A stretch of DNA of 64,000 nt, taken from Nipponacmea schrenckii (lineage: Eukaryota; Mollusca; Gastropoda; Lottiidae). The stretch is from assembly GCA_030562195.1 (NCBI GenBank), contig JAUJPP010000002.1, positions 5,704,001 through 5,768,000 on the forward strand, read 5' to 3'. A program made the position numbers and the translations under genes. Shown in pieces: positions 44,942 to 55,225 of this stretch (its first letter is position 1; each line of letters opens with the position of its first letter). The notes under the pieces were generated by a model. It searched no databases, had not been told where the DNA came from, and worked only from the letters and a program-made list of their open reading frames with translations.

Positions 44942-45684
44942 TTAATTACAAATATTTGTCATAACTTTTTGTCCAGCTGGTTTTCTTGTATTTACAAAGA
45001 TATATCCATGATCGTCAGGATTGCTCCATTGTCTTCTACAAAGTTTTTAAATTCATCTTTCTCCATACCATGAATTATTGATTGAAGTATTTGAGATAGA
45101 TCTTTATCGTTTAATTCAAACAAAATAAAACAATTAGCGTTCTTTCTAATAAACATTCCGTCCATTCCATAAAATGATTGAGATTGGTATATACAATGAC
45201 AATTGTGATGTCTTCCTTTAGTAAAGAATTCTTGTTGAACTGTTTGGCTTCATTGTGCTACACAATCATCGAAAATGATCAGGTTTTTCCTTTTCTTATC
45301 GATATTAGACAAATCTAAATCGTTCACGTTCTTGGTTAGTACAACTTGAATATCAGTAGGTGTTAATGATGGGTTGTTTTCTTTTATACAATAATTTATA
45401 AATTCTTCAATATTTTTATCATTTTGAAGATCTTCATCCTGTTCATAAATTCGAAATATTTGCTGTATGTCTTCTTTCTGTAAATATTCTAAGGCTTTCA
45501 GAAATTGATAATATAATTGATCTGAAGTTGATGTATAAATGTAAAGGGAATTAAAATCTAATAATTTGGGTGTTGTTAAAATCTTAAATAATAGGTGAGT
45601 TTTTCCTGATCCTGATTGACCAACAATACACATTAACATTGGATTTTGTGGAAACCTATCTGAATGTTTAAATTTTGTAGCCAT
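44942..45684 (-). pseudogene. FtsK/HerA-type genome-packaging ATPase (stop and frameshift)
   Basis: ATG at 45684. N-terminal FPQNPMLMCIVGQSGSGKTH has the Walker A motif GQSGSGKT. NLIIFDDCV is Walker B. An in-frame TGA at about 45250 follows VAQ. The frame remains readable as FFTKGRHHNCHCIYQSQSFY, where a conserved Gln-Ser sensor block (LSQSY-like) follows the arginine-rich GRH, and IRKNANCFILFELNDKDL. A frameshift near 45020 moves the end to IFVNTRKPAGQKVM. The family drives DNA into capsids. It is adjacent to the capsid genes, as usual. Confidence 0.88.
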
Positions 45685-45689
45685 TTTTT

Positions 45690-46433
45690 TTAATGAGGAT
45701 TTAATACAATACCTTCTCCTTTATATTTTGAAAGAAATAAACCATCACCACTGCGAATGTGTTTAAGTATTAATCCCTCTCCTTCTTTTTTAATCTCAGT
45801 TTCACCCGTATCGATTTGATCAATTAACTTAGACAAACCTTCTTTTACTGTTTTCTTGGTTGCGTGATTGAATTGTTTAACGCTTGCTAAGATATCCTTG
45901 ATCCCAGAACCCCTGGCTAATTTTTCCATTTCTAAATTATGTCTACGTTTTTCTCTGGCTTCAGCTTCTTTTGTTTTTTTATTATTTACCGCCGAAGCTA
46001 TACCACTTGCCCCACCGGCAACAGCACCTGCAGCTGCTAATCCACCGAAAATTAATGGGAGAAGAAACAGAAACCCACCTTCTTTAGCTTGCTTGTCTAT
46101 TTCATTATAATTAATATTGTGCAGTACTTTATGATTTTTAAGTTTGTTAATCACCGATTGTGAAATATGTATCTTTATACCATTATAAGTAATTGTTTTC
46201 GGTTTTCCATTTTCGATTGATTCGAAAATTAATGGGAGAAGAAACAGAAACCCACCTTCTTTAGCTTGCTTGTCTATTTCGTTATAATTGATATTGTCCA
46301 GTACTTTATGATGTTTTAGTTTGTTAATCACCGATTGTGAAATATGTGTCTTTATACCATTATAAGTAATTGTTTTGGGTTTCCCATTTTCGATTGATTC
46401 TAATATTTTAGCGACTAAAACTTCTGGTTTCAT
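45690..46433 (-). CDS. Minor capsid / core-type virion protein with an internal tandem duplication
   Basis: Open from a TTG at 46457, but the first ATG is at 46433 (MKPEVLVAKIL), which I prefer as start. A ~59-residue segment (ESIENGKPKTITYNGIK ... GGFLFLLPLIF) occurs twice in tandem, residues roughly 11-69 and 70-128. A Gly/Ala-rich hydrophobic segment (GGLAAAGAVAGGASGIASAV) follows, then a basic coil (KKTKEAEAREKRRHNLEMEK) and C-terminal GEGIVLNPH. Gly-rich hydrophobic tracts like this are found in adenovirus pVI/pX-like and Polinton minor virion proteins. One 59-residue unit is probably the normal length. The gene lies between the ATPase and the major capsid gene. Confidence 0.65.
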   Translation of the reverse strand: MKPEVLVAKILESIENGKPKTITYNGIKTHISQSVINKLKHHKVLDNINYNEIDKQAKEGGFLFLLPLIFESIENGKPKTITYNGIKIHISQSVINKLKNHKVLHNINYNEIDKQAKEGGFLFLLPLIFGGLAAAGAVAGGASGIASAVNNKKTKEAEAREKRRHNLEMEKLARGSGIKDILASVKQFNHATKKTVKEGLSKLIDQIDTGETEIKKEGEGLILKHIRSGDGLFLSKYKGEGIVLNPH

Positions 46434-46449
46434 TTTTAAAGTTAGAAAT

Positions 46450-47781
46450 TTATTCAATTCTATTCATCTTTCTATCCATTATATTTATGATATGACGAGA
46501 TTCCTCTAACAAGAGACAATACCCTACCATATCTCCAGCTGTTTTTTCAATGTATACAGACAACTGTACGCCTGTTTTAAAGAAATCTTCTTTATGAGCA
46601 GAGAGATCAAAACAAAATATAGGATAATTTAAAATAAAATCGAAATAATTAAACTGTGGTACATTTCGCTCATAAGCTTATAGTTTCTATACAACTCATT
46701 AAAGTCCTTGGTATCTGGGTCAATTTTTAAGGGTTGATTTGGATAATTTTCATTGTTTAATCTTACTTGAACCCTTTTTATTTTAGGATCTCCAAAGTTG
46801 TCACCAGTTACTTTAAAAAGGTTGTTGTTCGTTTGTGAATCTGGAAGATTTTTGAAACCAAGTATTAAATATCTCGCTGGTTTTGTGGTATTGCCATGTG
46901 AAATTCTCCCCTGTGATTGTTATCGATCCAATCGTATTTCTTCTTAAAAATGCTATTTTAATATCTTTTTTCAAATTACTAAGAAGTCTCGTTTCTACTT
47001 CGATTGTTGGGGTTATTACTGGCATGTATAATTGGATAACGGTTATTTCTAATTTAGCATTTGAATTGTTTTCTCCAAAAAATATTCTATCGTTATTTAT
47101 TAATCTTTGAAGATGGATTTTGAAGGGTAGACCAATATAAACTTTCCCGTGCTCAAGTAATCCAAAGAGGGGATATAAATTCCAGTTTATGTACGAACCC
47201 CAGCTATTTCTATCAATAGGTTTATTGTAAAATACAACCCTCTTTTTATAACCTTCATTATTTTGAAATTTGGTTATATTGATCAAATTGTTAACACTAG
47301 CTCTAACTGCTGCCTGGTTGGCGTCTGCTGCTACATTTTCTTGTTGAGATTGTATTTCCCCATCTCCCGTGTCTGGCATCCAACCCGATGCCGTTGTATA
47401 ATTTTTTGGATATAAAAGAGTTTTAAGCATTGTGTCAAACTCACCTGGGTGTTTGATTGTTTCAATTATATTTGAACCGGCTTCTAAAACCATTTCGCTA
47501 AATAAAGAGGGGAAGAAATTGTTTTCCAATGTTACCATCTGTTGGGGAAAACGATTTTGATTGGGGGCGCCATCTTTAATTTTGAAATCACAGCGGAAGT
47601 AAGCGTCGGAAAGAAGTAACCAATTGGACAACGAATTGATTTCAAATGTGACTCTACCTCCGTCAGTAATCTGGGATTTGGACCCAACAGTTGGAGATAT
47701 AATGATGTAGTCTTCTTTTTTCTTATTGAATGTATATTCTATTGGTTCATAAAGTTGAAAGATTGGGTCTAGTTTTGCCAT
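46450..47781 (-). pseudogene. Polinton major capsid protein, two frameshifts
   Basis: ATG at 47781 opens 322 codons: LYEPIEYTFNKKKEDYIII, then SQITDGGRVTFEINSLSNWL and LENNFFPSLFSEMVLEAGS, the first jelly-roll of the Polinton double-jelly-roll capsid (known for example as nematode F54H12.2-like proteins). Near 46895 the frame shifts: ARYLILGFKNLPDSQTNN and VTGDNFGDPKIKRVQVRLNN are in a second frame. Near 46680 it shifts again to NYPIFCFDLSAHKEDFF and VQLSVYIEKTAG, ending MNRIE at stop 46450. Total about 440 residues, as expected. With two frameshifts it cannot make a full capsid protein. Confidence 0.88.
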
Positions 47782-47804
47782 TTTTACATAACAGGATTTA
47801 GGCC

Positions 47805-48047
47805 TTATCCCAACACCTTAAATCCTTGGCCTTGTTTCGCTTTTTGTCTAAGTTCTCTTATTTAGCGCAATTCATCTAATTCATTTTTTTGTTGGACAGA
47901 TTTGCTAATTGAACTCGCTGCCTGCCCGACTGATGAAATTGCTTTTACCACCGAGGATATAAGGTCTTTGTTTTTAGTTACAAAGGATGTAACCTTTGGT
48001 ATAAGGGACATCAATCCAGAGAAGAAATCACATGGTACATTACACAT
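47805..48047 (-). pseudogene. Small virion-type protein with in-frame stop
   Basis: ATG at 48047. It reads CDFFSGLMSLIPKVTSFVTK, then a Ser/Ala-rich helix (SSVVKAISSVGQAASSISKS) and ELDELR, followed by a TAA near 47862. The same frame continues IRELRQKAKQGQGFKVLG and stops at 47805. The first 20 codons are replaced relative to the fragment at 34846, which carries a different N-terminus. Small amphipathic proteins of this shape occur among Polinton minor virion proteins; function is inferred only from location. Confidence 0.6.
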
Positions 48048-48110
48048 ATTTCTGAGTCAATACTGTATTATTGATTATTCATAACATCTGGTGGAATACT
48101 TGCCACGTAA

Positions 48111-48275
48111 CCTGAAACAAGTGGAGAATTTATTATTAAATATATTTTACACAATCACCTTTCTAAACAGAATCTTAGAACTGTTTTAGATAAGATTGAT
48201 AAATATTATCAAATCACATTAGTTTCCAAAACGTTACCTCTTCAGAATTATTTTGAAACATTGTTGGATTTCTGA
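48111..48275 (+). CDS. Short unidentified open frame in the right arm of the Polinton
   Basis: 54 codons open without an ATG near the start (PETSGEFIIKYILHNHLSKQ ... NYFETLLDF). Amino acid composition looks protein-like, but no family is recognisable. It may be a broken piece of a lost gene, possibly one deleted with the polymerase. Confidence 0.25.
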   Translation, partial: PETSGEFIIKYILHNHLSKQNLRTVLDKIDKYYQITLVSKTLPLQNYFETLLDF

Positions 48276-48448
48276 AACCATTCGTTTTAATTTTGCAATT
48301 GACAAACTAACGAAAATTTGTTATTATTAAACTGTTAATATTACATATAGATATTACATACCTTAATTGGATATAATTCTGTTAATCTCTTGTCCAAAAA
48401 ATATTACACCTAGAGTAAACAGAAACTAAACTGTACATTAACATGGTC

Positions 48449-48745
48449 GGCTTCAAAATGAGTTGGCAAGTAACAGGTGTGAACTATTACAACGCAGTTA
48501 ATAAAGTTCGAGAATATTCAAGAATGTTAAAGAGAATATTGATTAAACAATTTTAATAATTTAGCAGACGAATTTAGTTAATAATATATCATGAAGTTTA
48601 AAGTGAATGTTTATTTAAGACATTTTTGGTGATGTATTTTATTTAAAGGGAGGGCGCGGGTGGGCAAATAGTAGTATATGAGCTTACAGATATCCGGTAG
48701 CTCGGAGCGGAGGGGTGCCGGATATCTGTAAGCTCATATACTACT
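48449..48745. repeat. Polinton right inverted terminal repeat
   Basis: Reverse complement of the left repeat. Terminal hairpin arms lie at 48670-48695 and 48720-48745, perfect over 26 nt, with a 24-nt loop (12 nt shorter than at the left). Ends in ...ctact before the target duplication. Confidence 0.95.
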
Positions 48746-48751
48746 GAAGAT
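48746..48751. other. Polinton target-site duplication, right
   Basis: GAAGAT, identical to 34444-34449. Confidence 0.95.
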
Positions 48752-50390
48752 AATCAAGTTTGGACAATATAGGTGTTGGAATAAATCTAAGATTGAATGC
48801 TGCAGGGTGTGAGAATTTTTCAGCTCAAGTTAACCACGGTTTGGCATAGTGGCAGGCTCTTAATATTTTTATCCCCAGTAGTTAGTTTAAAGACTTAACT
48901 GTTGCTTGAAGCTGACATATCCAAAACAAGTGAATTTTGTTGGCTGTTTCCGGAGACCAATGAAGATATTATTCAAATTTTTCTTCCTGGGACTGTTGAG
49001 TTCTCAGTGTCGCAGTTCATCATCATAACATTGAATGTATTGAGATTCTGCTGGGCTTTCTTAGAGATTTTATTAGAATAGGCACACATGTGAAGATGAC
49101 CTTGGAGCTAGGAAAGGTTTGGTTGGTTATGGCAATCAATTTCTTGGCTTGGCAATAGCTAACTGGTCGCGATTGTTGAGGCCTACATGCAGAATGACCG
49201 TAGCCGGTTTATGATCATGTTCGTAAGATTCAAGGATGGAATGGATGTAGTGGATTTGGGCACCAGGGTACGAGTGTTTTTCAGTGTCTTGATCTGTTTT
49301 GGTTATTCAGTTCAGGTTTGAGGACCCAATAATAACAGTAGATTTCTGTAGAGCAGGTAGATTCCATGATGATTTGTCCTTGGTCTGATAAAAGGGTTTG
49401 GTAGCAGATAAAATGGTTGTCAACAGAATGATTGGTACTGGTTTGGTAGTTGTTACTAATGTAGCATTGGGTACGGACTGAGATCTGGTTCTAGGTGGAG
49501 ATGGCCTTGGCACATGACTTGATTTGGTGGGTTGTTGATCAAAAAACTTACAAAAGGAAGAAAGATCGGCGGAACCTGAGTCACACGGTGAAGATTCAGA
49601 TGGTGTGGGTGAGGAATCTGAAAGGGAAAAGAGAAGGGGGGTGCCGTCTCTCTGAGAACATTTTCCAACATCTGCTGTACCATGGGATGGTGAACTGCAG
49701 GCTCGTTTTGGGGTTTGGTTCGATATGGTGGTGACTCTTGTTGGTGCAGATGTTTGTTGATCAATCTCCATTTCAGTTGGGAGGGATAAGGTTACTTTGG
49801 TTTTGGTTTCATTGATTGTTTGGTAAAATTTGACAATCACAGGTTGAGTAAGACATTTCCCATAGGAGTGACGGGCCCAAGACAGGGCCTGGGTAATAAT
49901 GGCTGGTTGTGATAAAGACTTGGTTAAGATGAAGGTGAGTTTTTCTTGAAGGGTGGTTTGGTAATGATCGATCAGAGCCTGCATTACCTTAGAGAGCCAT
50001 GTCCGAATGAGGGATCTAATATCCGTGTTGACAGCTGATGTTTTCATTGCTGGACGTTTATAACTATCCAACTCAGAGACTTTGCGTTTGAAGGTGAACG
50101 CTGATTGACCTTGCTGCTGGATTGCCAAATGATGGAGGCACTGCAGAAAGGGTTCTTCCTCCTTATGAGTGGGAACTGGTTGGTGTCTGTGGGTAGGTGT
50201 GCGTTTCTGATGTTGATGAGGCCGGATGGGTAGGCTGTGTTATGGGTAGGTCGATGGTTATATTTGGATGGGAAGGCTGTGTGGTGGGTTGATCGGTGGT
50301 GGGGTGGGATATAAATGGCTGGATTGGTTGGTGTTCGGCGATTGGTAGGTGGTAGAGGTCTATGGAATGTTTAAAACCTAAAATTGAATG
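48752..50390 (-). pseudogene. PLE A, 5' part (ORF1 and start of RT ORF)
   Basis: On the minus strand a His/Pro/Gln-rich leader (50370-50170) with PFLQCLHHLAI parallels PLE B ORF1 (IQCLHHASII). The open frame 50128-49307 contains FTFKRKVSELDSYKR, a helical part (ALSWARHSYGKCL), a Pro/Ser linker and WNLPALQKSTVIIGSSNLN. After a stop the SGNH-like blocks continue in broken frames (IHYIHSILESY, ILHVGLNNRDQ) to about 48980. 48870-48752 then carries pieces like the RT N-terminus (VNLS, FIPTP), ending exactly at the Polinton. The sequence differs clearly from PLE B, so it is a sister family. Confidence 0.75.
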
Positions 50391-51226
50391 CATTTTCAAA
50401 ACAAGGGCAAATATACTAAATATTTTTCGATTAATCTGATTTTCAATAGGGTTCATCCTTGGGTGAAAACAAACACTCAAACCAAGTTCCATCAAAGCCC
50501 ATTAAGATGTGTTCTTTCTTAAGTGTTTACAAGCAAAAATTTGAACGTGTTTTCAAGAACAAGGGCAATAACTGGTACTAAATATTTTTCGATTTATCTC
50601 ATTTTCAATAGGGTTCATCCTTGGGTGAAAACAAATACTGAACCAAGTTCCATCAAAACCCATTAAGATGTGTTCTTTCTAGAGTGTTTACAAGTGTTTG
50701 AACACGTTTTCAAGAACAAGAGCAATAACTCATACTAAATATTTTTAGCTTTATCTGATTTTCAATAGGCTTCATCATTGGGTTAAAACAAATACTCAAA
50801 CCAAGTTTCATCAAGACCCATTAAGAATTATTCTTTCTAGAGTGTTTACAAGCTAAAATTGAACCCATTAAAAAAAACAAGGGCAATAACTTGTACAAAA
50901 TATTTTCGATTTCAATAGGGTTCATCCTTGGGAGAAAACAAATACTAAAGCCAAGTTTCATCAAAATCCATTAAAAATTGTTCTTTCTAGTGTGTTAACA
51001 AGCTAAAATTGGACACGTTTTCAAGAACAAGGGCAATAACTCATACTAAATTTTTTTCGATTTATCTGATTTTCAATAGGGTTCATCTTTGGGTGAAAAC
51101 AAATACTCAAACCATGTTTCATCAAAAGCCATTCAAAATTGTTCTTTCGAACAAGCTAAAATTAAACATGTTTTCAAGAACAAGGGCTATAACTCATACT
51201 AAATATTTTTCGATTTATCTGATTAT
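50391..51226 (+). repeat. R2 array, forward
   Basis: About five units of 155-165 bp: 'acaagggcaataactcatac', 'tttatctgattttcaatagg', 'gttcatccttgggtgaaaac', 'gttctttctagagtgtttac'. It ends abruptly at an inverted R2 end at 51228. Confidence 0.85.
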
Positions 51227-51227
51227 A

Positions 51228-53217
51228 CGCCCACATGAAATGGGGGGCGTGTATTGTCGTCATCCACATCCGTCCGTCGGTCCGTCCGCCCGTCCGTCCA
51301 CAATTGCTCGTAAACACTCTACACGGTGTAATTCTTGACGGATTTAGATGAACCCTATTGAAAATCAGCGAAATCGGAAAAAAATTAGTATGAGTTTGTG
51401 CCCTTGTTCTTGAATGGCTCGTAAACACTCTACAATGTGCAATTCTTGACCGATTTTGATGAAACTTGGTGTGAGAGTATGTTATAACTCAAGGATAAAC
51501 CCTATCGAAAATCAGATAAATCGAAAAACATTTAGTATGAGTTATTGCCCTTGTTCTTGAAAACGCGTTCAATTTTAGCTTGTAAACACTCTTGAGAGAA
51601 CAATTTTTAATGGATTTTAATGAAACTTGGCCTGAGTATTTGTTATCACCCAAGGATGAAGCCTATTGAAAACCAGTCAAATCGAAAAAAAATTAATATC
51701 AGTTATTGCCCTTGTTTTTGAAAACGCGTTCAATTTTTAGCTTGTAAACACTCTACAAAGCACAGTTATTGACCGATTTTGACGAAACTTGCTGAAATTG
51801 TTTAATATCACCAAAGAATGAACCCTTTTGAAAATAGCACATATCGAAATATATTTAATAGGAATTATTGCCCTTGTTCTATAAAATGTGTTGGATTTTT
51901 GCCTTGTAAACACTCTACAAGTGACAATTCTTGAGCAATTTTGTCATAACTTGGCATGAGTATTTGTAATCACCTAAGGATGAACCCTATTGAAATTCAT
52001 TTAAGAGTGTTTACAAGACAAAAATCGAACGCGTTTAAAAGAACAAGGGCAATAATTCATATTAGATATATTTTGATATTTTTAATTTTCAATTAGGCTC
52101 ATCCCTTGCGATATCCAACAATTTCAGTGAGTTTTGTCAACGTTGGTCATGAATTGTACCTTCTAGAGTGTTTATTAGCCAAAAAGTTAAACCCGTTTTC
52201 AAACACAAGGGCAATAACTGACACTAAATATATTTCGATTAATTTGATTTTCAATAAGGTTCATCATTGGGTAAAAACAAATACTCAAGCCAAGTATTAT
52301 CAAAATCCATTAAGAATTGTTCTTTCTAGAGTGCTTACAAGCTAAAATTGAACGCGTTTTCAAACACAAGGGCAATAACTGATACTAAATATTTTTCGAT
52401 TTAACTGAATTTCAATAGGGTTCATCCTTGGGTGATTACAAATACTCATGCCAAGTTATGTCAAAATCGCTCAAGAATTGTGACTTGTAGAGTGTTTACA
52501 AGGCAAAAATCCAACACATTTTATAGAACAAGGGCAATAATTCCTACTAAATATATTTCGATATGTGCTATTTTCAAAACGGTTCATTCTTGGGTGATAT
52601 TAAACAATTTCAGCAAGTTTCCTCAAAATCGGTCAATAACTGTGCTTTCTAGAGTGTTTACAAGCTAAAAATTGAACGCGTTTTCAAAAACAAGGGCAAT
52701 AACTGATATTAATTTTTTTCGATTTGACTGGTTTTCAATAGGCTTCATCCTTGGGTGATAACAAATACTCAGGCCAAGTTTTATTAAAATCCATTAAAAA
52801 TTGTTCTCTCAAGAGTGTTTACAAGCTAAAATTGAACGCGTTTTCAAGAACAAGGGCAATAACTCATACTAAATGTTTTTCGATTTATCTGATTTTCGAT
52901 AGGGTTTATCCTTGAGTTATAACATACTCTCACACCAAGTTTCATCAAAATCGGTCAAGAATTGCACGTTGTAGACTGTTTACGAGCCATTCAAGAACAA
53001 GGGCAAGAAACTCATACTAATTTTTTTCCGATTTCGCTGATTTTCAATAGGGTTCATCCTTGCGTGATCATAAACACACATATCAAGTTTCATCAAAATC
53101 CGTTAAGAATTGCGCCCTCTAGAGTGTTTACGAGCAATTGTGGACAGACGAACGGAGGGACGGATGGACGGATGGGGTGACGACAATATAAGCCCACCAT
53201 TTCATGTGGGCGTATAA
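51228..53217. repeat. R2 long inverted repeat (two head-to-head elements)
   Basis: The left arm begins 'ttatacgcccacatgaaat' (51228), i.e. an R2 right end read backwards, and runs to about 51993. The right arm, about 52410-53217, is its near-complement and ends '...catttcatgtgggcgtataaaa'. Unit order matches across both arms. The spacer 51994-52409 is additional R2 units. Each arm is ~770-800 bp. Confidence 0.8.
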
Positions 53218-53620
53218 AAATGAATATAATATATAGTTCCCGCGGCCATGCACCGCGAAGCCGAAAAAAAAAACAAAAAAAAAACAACAACAAAACACAG
53301 CACTCCAATGCGCAACCCATCCAAAAACACACAAGCACACGTGCATAAAAAGCGCAAACCTACCCCCAGCGACCAAGCACACGACCGCAAAAAATCACAT
53401 ATTATTTCAATGTACAATTTGTTTTGAAATACACAAGTACATGTGTAAATAATGGACAGATTTATCTTCCGGCGATCAAGTACATGACAGCAAAAACCAT
53501 ATATCATTTCAACGTACAATTATTTTTAAAATACACTAGTACATGTGTATGAAATGGACAGATTCATCTTTCTGCAATCAAGTACATGACCACAAAAACC
53601 AAGGAATAGACAAGTACATC
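53218..53620 (+). repeat. R4 minisatellite, second copy
   Basis: Starts 'atatagttcccgcggccatg', then a low-complexity A/C tract, then units 'atttcaatgtacaatttgtt', 'acacaagtacatgtgtaaat', 'tcttccggcgatcaagtaca'. Closely matches 23890-24045. Minus ORFs here are low-complexity artefacts. Confidence 0.8.
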
Positions 53621-53659
53621 TGCATGAGACGATCAGACATCAAAACATACAAATACCCT

Positions 53660-54925
53660 CAAAAAAGAAAAAATAAAAAAAATGGCCAAAGCGTCAGTGC
53701 ATGTGCTGCGAGCAGGCTACCCAACCCTACTCCATTTTATGTTCTTATTTTTCTATGGAGGGGGAGGTAGGATTTGTCCATGCTCCTTGTTGGTGGTGAT
53801 ATACCTGTGATTAAGAGAAAAATAAAATTAATAAATTACTTAAATTATTAAATCATGGAGAAACACAATTGTTAAGATAGCCATCAGCAAGTAAGGCTAT
53901 AGTTGGTGAAAAGAATACCTGTGTAACAGAAAGTATGCTTATGTTAATGAAAGATTACCAAGAATCATCCTTCGAAAAGTCTTAAGATAGCAATGCGATG
54001 CATTGAAGTACTCCCAAATGGCAGCCATACTACAGATACATATGATTAAGATTTTTTTACGTTATATCTTGGTTAAAGATCCGTACGAAAATACATTTTG
54101 GGGGCTAGGCCACGCCTATTTATGCTAATTACCTGACAAGACAAAAATCTAACAAACGTTACAGAAATAACATGCTGGCGATTAGCAGTAAGTCATGCTA
54201 GTTTACCTGGAAATTTATCGCAGGAATTATTGATTGATGCACGAATTTTACAAAAGGTTTGCTTCTATTATAAAAGATACATTTACAATTTCAAGCCGGT
54301 CGTCGGCAAATGTCAAGTGTTCTGAAGTTAAAACTAAATAAAACTTAGGTCTAAAAAAGCCAACGTTTTAAAAGCGATATCTGATTTAGGCTATTGATAT
54401 CGGGACAAATCAAATAAATTTTAGTAAGATAAAACCTTTATTAGGCCTACCGGTATTTAAATATTTTGTCGATATGAGGATATGGCCTTCCAACATAATG
54501 TAGGGTAGGAAATCCATTTCAGAATTTAACCAACTTAATCGGAGATTTTCTTTGGAAAGTCAGTCGAGAAGACTGTTGTCAAGATATTGACTCTCACTAC
54601 TTTACATGTCATAATAACATTGTTTGACGAATGCACTGCAAACTTTGATAATATAATAACACAAACACAAACATTTCGTGAAATATAAAAAGAAAGAAAT
54701 TCAAGCTGTAGAAGTGACAAGATCAACATAATTTATTAAATTTCAGACCGAGGTTAAACTCGACAATCCAGTCCTTCTGATATGTATGTAATAGTAATTA
54801 GTCTGGGGGACAGAGACTACAATTTGCGGGTTTATTGAATTCACGCGTTCTGATTGGTTGTGACGTCGAAAAAGGGGAGGTTTGTCGAATTGTCAATATT
54901 GTTGGCTGGAAAATAAGTACAAGAC
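53660..54925. other. No gene recognised
   Basis: AT-rich, mostly unique-looking sequence with no convincing ORF, repeat or splice context. It is intron of the IAP-like gene. Confidence 0.45.
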
Positions 54926-55185
54926 TGTTACCCTGAAGTTTTATGCTATATCTCGGCCAAAAATTGTCCGATCAGCACCAAAATCGATAGGGATCCTCTT
55001 TGTAATGCTATTAACCCATATAACAAAAATAAAAAAAATCCATTGAGAATTGTAGACTGTAGAGTGAGTACAAGAAAAATGTGAACAGACACACACTCCC
55101 ACCCACACACACACACACACACACAGACAGACAGGGGTGATCACAATATACAACCAAAATACATTTTGGGCGTATAAAAATCTGA
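54926..55185 (+). repeat. R3-like unit with (AC)n microsatellite and R2-like end
   Basis: One diverged R3 unit ('ttgtccgatcagcacc', 'gactgtagagtgagtacaag'), then an (AC)n microsatellite at 55096-55123, 'gacagacaggggtgatcac' and 'ttttgggcgtataaaa'. This has the same closing layout as the R3 array at 25110-25186. Confidence 0.7.
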
Positions 55186-55225
55186 TGCTGATTCAAAATT
55201 TTCGTCCAGACCATTCCATAAGATA

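Larger units (their letters stand above)
34450..48745. mobile_element. Maverick/Polinton element (14,296 bp, with nested insertions)
   Basis: Bounded by 6-bp GAAGAT duplications and ~296-bp inverted terminal repeats that begin AG and end CT, as expected for Polintons. It encodes the family set: integrase, adenovirus-type protease, packaging ATPase, and double-jelly-roll major and minor capsid proteins, plus fibre-like and membrane proteins. Left-half genes are on the plus strand and right-half genes on the minus strand. A protein-primed polymerase B was not found. Without a 3.57-kb PLE (in the integrase gene) and a 1.1-kb inverted-repeat insert (in the fibre gene) the element is about 9.6 kb, shorter than the usual 15-20 kb. 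Almost every gene has a stop or frameshift, so this copy cannot be autonomous. Confidence 0.95.

Noticed and set aside
51009..51338. ORFs with recurring 'SRTRAITHTKYISI' phrases in R2 arrays (also 52106-52668, 55980-56849, 63369-63665)
   Set aside because: They are translations of the tandem R2 unit; similarity comes from the DNA repeat and the frames are interrupted in most copies.
50391..53217. CRISPR-like array
   Set aside because: Units are ~160 bp, degenerate along the whole length, with no short repeat/spacer alternation, in a eukaryotic genome.
53093..53519. Overlapping minus-strand ORFs with Cys/Phe-rich proteins
   Set aside because: They lie in the R4 minisatellite and A/C-rich tract; composition is an artefact of the repeats.
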